Shown: positions 5,682-8,334 of the stretch, in pieces
Numbering within the stretch: position 1 is the first letter of the stretch
Layout: every line of letters starts with the position of its first letter
Made by a program: the position numbers and the translations under genes
Notes under the pieces: generated by a model
Database searches by the model: none
What the model was told of the DNA's origin: nothing
Seen by the model: only the letters and a program-made list of their open reading frames with translations
Origin: Caldilineaceae bacterium
GTDB taxonomy: Bacteria > Chloroflexota > Anaerolineae > Caldilineales > Caldilineaceae
Assembly: GCA_026645635.1 (NCBI GenBank)
Contig: JAPKMV010000122.1
Span: forward strand, 1 to 8,334
Length of the DNA stretch: 8,334 nt
Direction of reading: 5' to 3'

Positions 5682-7058
5682 CAGGGCATGGTGGCGAGCT
5701 ACCACGACAATGCGCAGTTCAGCGGCGCGCCCATCTTGCAGCGCAAGGAACTGGTGGTGGGCGCCGACCCGGCCCCGCCGCTGCCTTACAGCGTCCACTG
5801 GCGCGGCAAACTGGCGGCCCCGCGCACCGGCGAATACCTGCTGGGCATGGCCGGCGTCGGTCTGCTGCAGGCCAGTCTCGACGGCCAGCTTTTGCTCGAC
5901 AACAGCAGCCTGCGCAGCGCCGCCGCGCCCGCCGCCGACCCCGGCTACGTGGAGAGCCTGGTCTACCTGCCCAGCGGCTGGCGCGCGTTCGATGTGCGCT
6001 TTGCGCCGGAGACCGCGACCGGGCGCATGCATCTGCTCTGGCAGCCGGCCGGCGGGAACGCCAGCGAACTGGACGGCGCCTATCTCCTGCCCACCGCGGC
6101 GGACATCGCCACCGGCGACATCCCGCTGCCGGCGCCGCCGCCCCTGGCGGACCCGGGGCTGGGCGACGATTTCTTTGCCCTCAACCGCGCCAGCGCCGCC
6201 TGGCAGCCGCAGCAGCGCATCCCGCCTGCCAACCTGGCGCCCCTGCCCCTGGAGGCGGTTTGGGCCTACGGCGCAGGCTGCGGCGCAGGGGAGAATCAGT
6301 TGAGCCTGCCGCGCGGGCTGGCTTTCGACCCGGCCACACGGCAGCTTTACGTGGCGGACACCGGCAACCGCCGCGTGGTGATCATCACGGAGGATGGCAG
6401 ATTCAGCGGCGTGATCGCGAGCGACATCTTCCAGGAGCCGGTGGATGTCGCTTTTGCGCCGGGGAGCGCCGCGCCGCTGATCCTGGACAACGCCACCCAG
6501 CAGATCTACCGTGCCGACGACCCGGGGACGATCCTGCCGATCCCGCTGCAAGCAAGTTTCTACCGGCCGCGGGGCTTCGCCGTGGACGCGTCCGGCGGCT
6601 ATGTGGTGGCGGACACGGGGGGAGGGCGCATGGTGGTGCTGACGCCCGAAGGCGAGCAGGTGCTGGAATTCGGCGGCCAGGGGTCGCTGCTGGCGCGCGG
6701 CCAGCCGGTCGATGCCGTGGAAGCGAACGGCGTCTACTGGGTGGTGAGCGCCGAAGATGGCCGGCTGTGGAACACCAATGTCGATGGCAGCCTGACCGCG
6801 ATCCAGCCCACCAACACCATCGACGGCCCCCACCTGGCGGCGCTGCCTGACGGCCGTCTGCTGCTCACCGACCCGGCGCGCAGCATCTTCTGGCTGCTCT
6901 CGGCGCAGGGCCAGCCGACCGGCCAGTTTGCCTATGCGGGCCAACTCGACCTGCCCACGGGCATCGCTGCGCGGGAGGATGGTGACGGCATCTTGATCGC
7001 AGTGAGTGACACCCGGCGCTGCAGCGTGTCGCTGTGGCGGTTGGGTGATCAAGGCTAG
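5682..7058 (+). CDS. Segment 3: second PA14-like domain and NHL propeller
   Basis: About 458 residues in the third frame. It opens QGMVASYHDNAQFSGAPIL, a typical PA14 beginning, then shows APRTGEYLLGMAGVGLLQAS and LDGQLLLDNSS (ends about 6090). After a Pro/Ala linker, about five or six NHL-type repeats follow. The clearest are LPRGLAFDPATRQLYVADTG (from 6306), YRPRGFAVDASGGYVVADTG (about 6560) and LPTGIAAREDGDGILIAVSD near the end. The stop is TAG at 7056-7058. An ATG at 5688 could in principle start a separate protein, but the upstream bases show no convincing ribosome-binding site, and the PA14 domain pattern continues smoothly from segment 2. Confidence 0.8.
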   Translation, partial: QGMVASYHDNAQFSGAPILQRKELVVGADPAPPLPYSVHWRGKLAAPRTGEYLLGMAGVGLLQASLDGQLLLDNSSLRSAAAPAADPGYVESLVYLPSGWRAFDVRFAPETATGRMHLLWQPAGGNASELDGAYLLPTAADIATGDIPLPAPPPLADPGLGDDFFALNRASAAWQPQQRIPPANLAPLPLEAVWAYGAGCGAGENQLSLPRGLAFDPATRQLYVADTGNRRVVIITEDGRFSGVIASDIFQEPVDVAFAPGSAAPLILDNATQQIYRADDPGTILPIPLQASFYRPRGFAVDASGGYVVADTGGGRMVVLTPEGEQVLEFGGQGSLLARGQPVDAVEANGVYWVVSAEDGRLWNTNVDGSLTAIQPTNTIDGPHLAALPDGRLLLTDPARSIFWLLSAQGQPTGQFAYAGQLDLPTGIAAREDGDGILIAVSDTRRCSVSLWRLGDQG

Positions 7059-7142
7059 GGGCGCAGCAGCGAACATGACGGGTCTCCGCAGACAAAATGC
7101 GAGACAACTTGAAGCCCAGTGCCTTTGTAGCGACTGCAAACC

Positions 7143-7241
7143 ATCCGCCGATTACGCAGATTTTCGCAGATAAAAAAAGGCTTCTCATCTGCGAAAATCT
7201 GCGTAATCTGCGGATAAATCTTGATCCGCTCAATCTGCGGG
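7143..7241. repeat. Palindromic repeat (GCAGAT variant) between convergent genes
   Basis: The left arm (7143-7171, beginning ATCCGCCGATTACGCAGATT) and right arm (7187-7215, beginning ATCTGCGAAAATCTGCGTAA) are complementary over 29 bases with one mismatch, around a 15-base loop holding an A7 run. The right flank (7222-7238) reads GATCCGCTCAATCTGCGG, which resembles the right terminus of the 2610-2700 element. No matching left terminus is seen, so the copy may be truncated on its left. It abuts the stop codon of the minus-strand gene. The long stem could end or stabilise transcripts from both sides, which is inference. The rest of the gap (7059-7142) shows nothing recognisable. Confidence 0.85.
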
Positions 7242-8334
7242 TCAGCGCTGCGCGGTGATCGCCGGCAGGAAGACCCGCATGGCCAGTTGTGCACACTGGG
7301 CGGCCAGGCTGGCGGCCTGGTTGCTGCCGCCCAACGGCGTCAGTTGGTTGTTCTGGCATTCCAGCACGCCGGCGATAGCGTTGTTGCGCACGACCACACC
7401 GGCCTGGTTGTTGAGCACCTGGAGACTGCCGCCGACCTGGTTGCGCGTTGCGGTCAGCGCCCGCTGATTCGCTTCGAGGCGCAGGTTGCCGCCCACCTGC
7501 ACCTGATCCACCGTGGCGCTGCCGCCCTGGCGCAGGAGGATGTTGCCTGCCACTGTGCTGTTGCTGCTCACCATCACCACTGCGGCGCCCTGCGCCTCGA
7601 TGTGGCCGCCCACCACCAGCCCGCTCGCCTGCAACGTGGCGCCCGCGCCGACCGCTACATTGCCGTCGATGCGCGTGCCGAGCAGGGTGCAGGTCGCACC
7701 CGCCGGCACCGTGACGCTGGCGTAGCGCTGCCCCCCGATGCTGCCCTGGCAGGTGACGCCGTTCGCATCGGGCGCCGGCGCCGGGGCCGGCGCGTCGCCG
7801 GCAAAGTCTGCACACTGGTCCTCGAAGCTGGCGGCCTGATTGCGCCCGCCGGTGGGTGCGGGGTTGTTCTCCTTGCACTGCAAGTTGCCGTCGATGCGGT
7901 TGTCGCTGATGGTCGCGCCGCCGCGGTTCTGGAAGACCTGCACATCCCCGCCCACGACGTTGAAGGCGACACTAAGCGCGTTGCGGTTCGACTCCAACTG
8001 GATGTTGCCGCTGACGCGCACCTGATTCACCGTGGCGCTGCCGCCCTGCTTCACCTGGATGTCGCCGCTCACCGTGGCATTGTTGTTGACCGTCACGTCC
8101 GCCGCACCGTCGGCCTGGATGTTGCCGCCCACGTTCACCTCGACGGCGTGGAGCGTCGCGTTGCTGCCCACGGTGATGTTGCCATCGACCCGCGTGCCGT
8201 TGAGCGTGCAGCTCGCTCCGGCAGGCACTTCCAGGTTCTCGAAGCGCTGTGCGCCGATCACACCGGTGCAGACACCGTTGCCGCCCGGCTGGGGCGTGGG
8301 AGTGGGTGCCGGCGGCGTCGGAGTGGGCGTAGCG
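7242..8334 (-). CDS. Secreted tandem beta-solenoid protein, 5'-partial
   Basis: The visible part has 363 residues; the gene begins beyond the window. Read from the window edge it starts with the linker ATPTPTPPAPTPTPQPGG, typical of extracellular proteins. Two copies of one domain follow (about 7803-8279 and 7284-7763), joined by an Ala-Pro linker (7764-7802). The C-terminus is MRVFLPAITAQR. Each copy has six turns of 19-20 residues ending in a xGN/xGD-type glycine, the pattern of a beta-solenoid, plus four cysteines at identical spacing. This Asn/Gly/Val-rich, Thr/Pro-linked, cysteine-paired composition suggests export and disulfide stabilisation. The turn pattern recalls bactofilin-like solenoids, but the cysteines and linkers argue against a cytosolic filament. 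I recall similar hypothetical proteins with a CKENxPAPTGG stretch in Actinobacteria and Chloroflexota, unverified here. The GTG at 8261 is inside the first domain and is not the start. No function is assigned. Confidence 0.9.
   Translation of the reverse strand, partial: ATPTPTPPAPTPTPQPGGNGVCTGVIGAQRFENLEVPAGASCTLNGTRVDGNITVGSNATLHAVEVNVGGNIQADGAADVTVNNNATVSGDIQVKQGGSATVNQVRVSGNIQLESNRNALSVAFNVVGGDVQVFQNRGGATISDNRIDGNLQCKENNPAPTGGRNQAASFEDQCADFAGDAPAPAPAPDANGVTCQGSIGGQRYASVTVPAGATCTLLGTRIDGNVAVGAGATLQASGLVVGGHIEAQGAAVVMVSSNSTVAGNILLRQGGSATVDQVQVGGNLRLEANQRALTATRNQVGGSLQVLNNQAGVVVRNNAIAGVLECQNNQLTPLGGSNQAASLAAQCAQLAMRVFLPAITAQR
7284..8279 (-). repeat. Coding tandem duplication, 519-bp period
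   Basis: Two domain copies are offset by exactly 173 residues across all four cysteines and all six turn glycines. The only length change is one residue at the very start (NGVC versus NGVTC). At protein level the copies are clearly homologous but well diverged, so the duplication is old and kept in register. Confidence 0.85.

Larger units (their letters stand above)
3466..7058 (+). pseudogene. GT39-like membrane protein fused to two PA14 domains and an NHL propeller; two frame breaks
   Basis: This is one gene of roughly 1,195 codons read in three successive frames: 3466 to about 4393, about 4388-5680, then 5682-7058. In each stretch the recognisable protein stops in one frame and resumes in the next with no overlap of domain content, and both steps go the same way (+1). 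Domain order is four N-terminal membrane helices, a GT39/PMT-like membrane core, a soluble region, PA14-like domain 1 (about 5309-5671), PA14-like domain 2 (about 5685-6090) and NHL repeats (about 6255-7055). GT39 enzymes move a sugar from a polyprenyl-phosphate carrier to an acceptor outside the membrane. PA14 domains often bind glycans, and NHL propellers bind ligands or proteins. As written the gene cannot give the full protein. It may be a genuine recent pseudogene or an assembly/sequencing fault, because coding character persists to the final stop. Confidence 0.85.

Noticed and set aside
4253..5689. Long minus-strand ORF (478 codons)
   Set aside because: It is Gln/Arg/His-rich with no domain pattern and lies opposite the GT39/PA14 coding sequence; it is an artefact of GC-rich codon use.
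4380..5690. Programmed +1 frameshifting to make the GT39 fusion
   Set aside because: No slippery sequence, in-frame stop at the shift site or stimulatory structure is evident, and the first junction appears to lack protein sequence.
5631..7139. Long minus-strand ORF (502 codons)
   Set aside because: It lies opposite the PA14/NHL segment, has low-complexity Arg/Gln/His composition, and runs into noncoding sequence.
7171..7186. Rho-independent terminator using the A7 run
   Set aside because: The A-run lies in the loop of the palindrome, not after a stem, so it does not form a stem-plus-U-tract on either strand.
6865..7878. Minus-strand ORF overlapping the palindrome and the solenoid gene
   Set aside because: It reads the solenoid region in the wrong frame and crosses the intergenic palindrome; the solenoid frame has clear repeat periodicity.
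8259..8261. GTG as the start of the minus-strand solenoid gene
   Set aside because: The same frame continues upstream through NGVCTG, which matches the start of the second module, and a Thr-Pro linker up to the window edge.
7284..8279. CRISPR-like or noncoding tandem repeat
   Set aside because: The repetition is at protein level with a 519-bp coding period and diverged DNA; there are no identical short repeats with unique spacers.

Overview
This GC-rich window looks like a chromosomal fragment of a Chloroflexota bacterium, most likely from the Anaerolineae/Caldilineae side. That placement is inferred from four traits: a GT39-like membrane protein fused to PA14 and NHL-repeat modules, Thr-Pro linkers in a secreted protein, a short FLP-type tail, and large palindromic repeats in every intergenic gap. 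No rRNA, tRNA, CRISPR array, transposase or phage gene is visible.

Layout. (1) 2-1852, +: mutL, missing about its first 40 codons, with an intact endonuclease motif. (2) 1853-2167: a composite palindrome, in which one repeat family appears to be inserted into another, followed by the leader of the next gene. (3) 2168-2605, +: an exported single-domain rhodanese lipoprotein. (4) 2610-2700: a 91-bp palindrome with 41-bp arms. (5) 2743-3357, +: a 204-aa protein with a probable HAS-barrel-like N-terminus, apparently leaderless. (6) 3383-3443: an inverted repeat of another family. (7) 3466-7058, +: one long gene read in three successive frames, encoding a GT39-like multi-pass membrane protein, two PA14-like domains and a C-terminal NHL propeller; it carries two frame breaks. 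(8) 7143-7241: a further palindromic repeat between convergent genes. (9) 7242-8334, -: the 3' part of a secreted protein made of two copies of a cysteine-bearing beta-solenoid domain with an exact 173-residue period. Its start lies beyond the window.

The genes do not form a recognisable pathway. MutL acts in DNA repair. The rhodanese, the GT39/PA14/NHL protein and the solenoid protein are envelope or secreted proteins. Each gene seems to be its own transcription unit, separated from the next by a palindrome. The most notable signals are the modular palindromes (nested, and with compensatory arm changes), the perfectly periodic four-cysteine solenoid, the doubly broken GT39 fusion gene, and two -10 boxes placed so that transcription would begin at the start codon.
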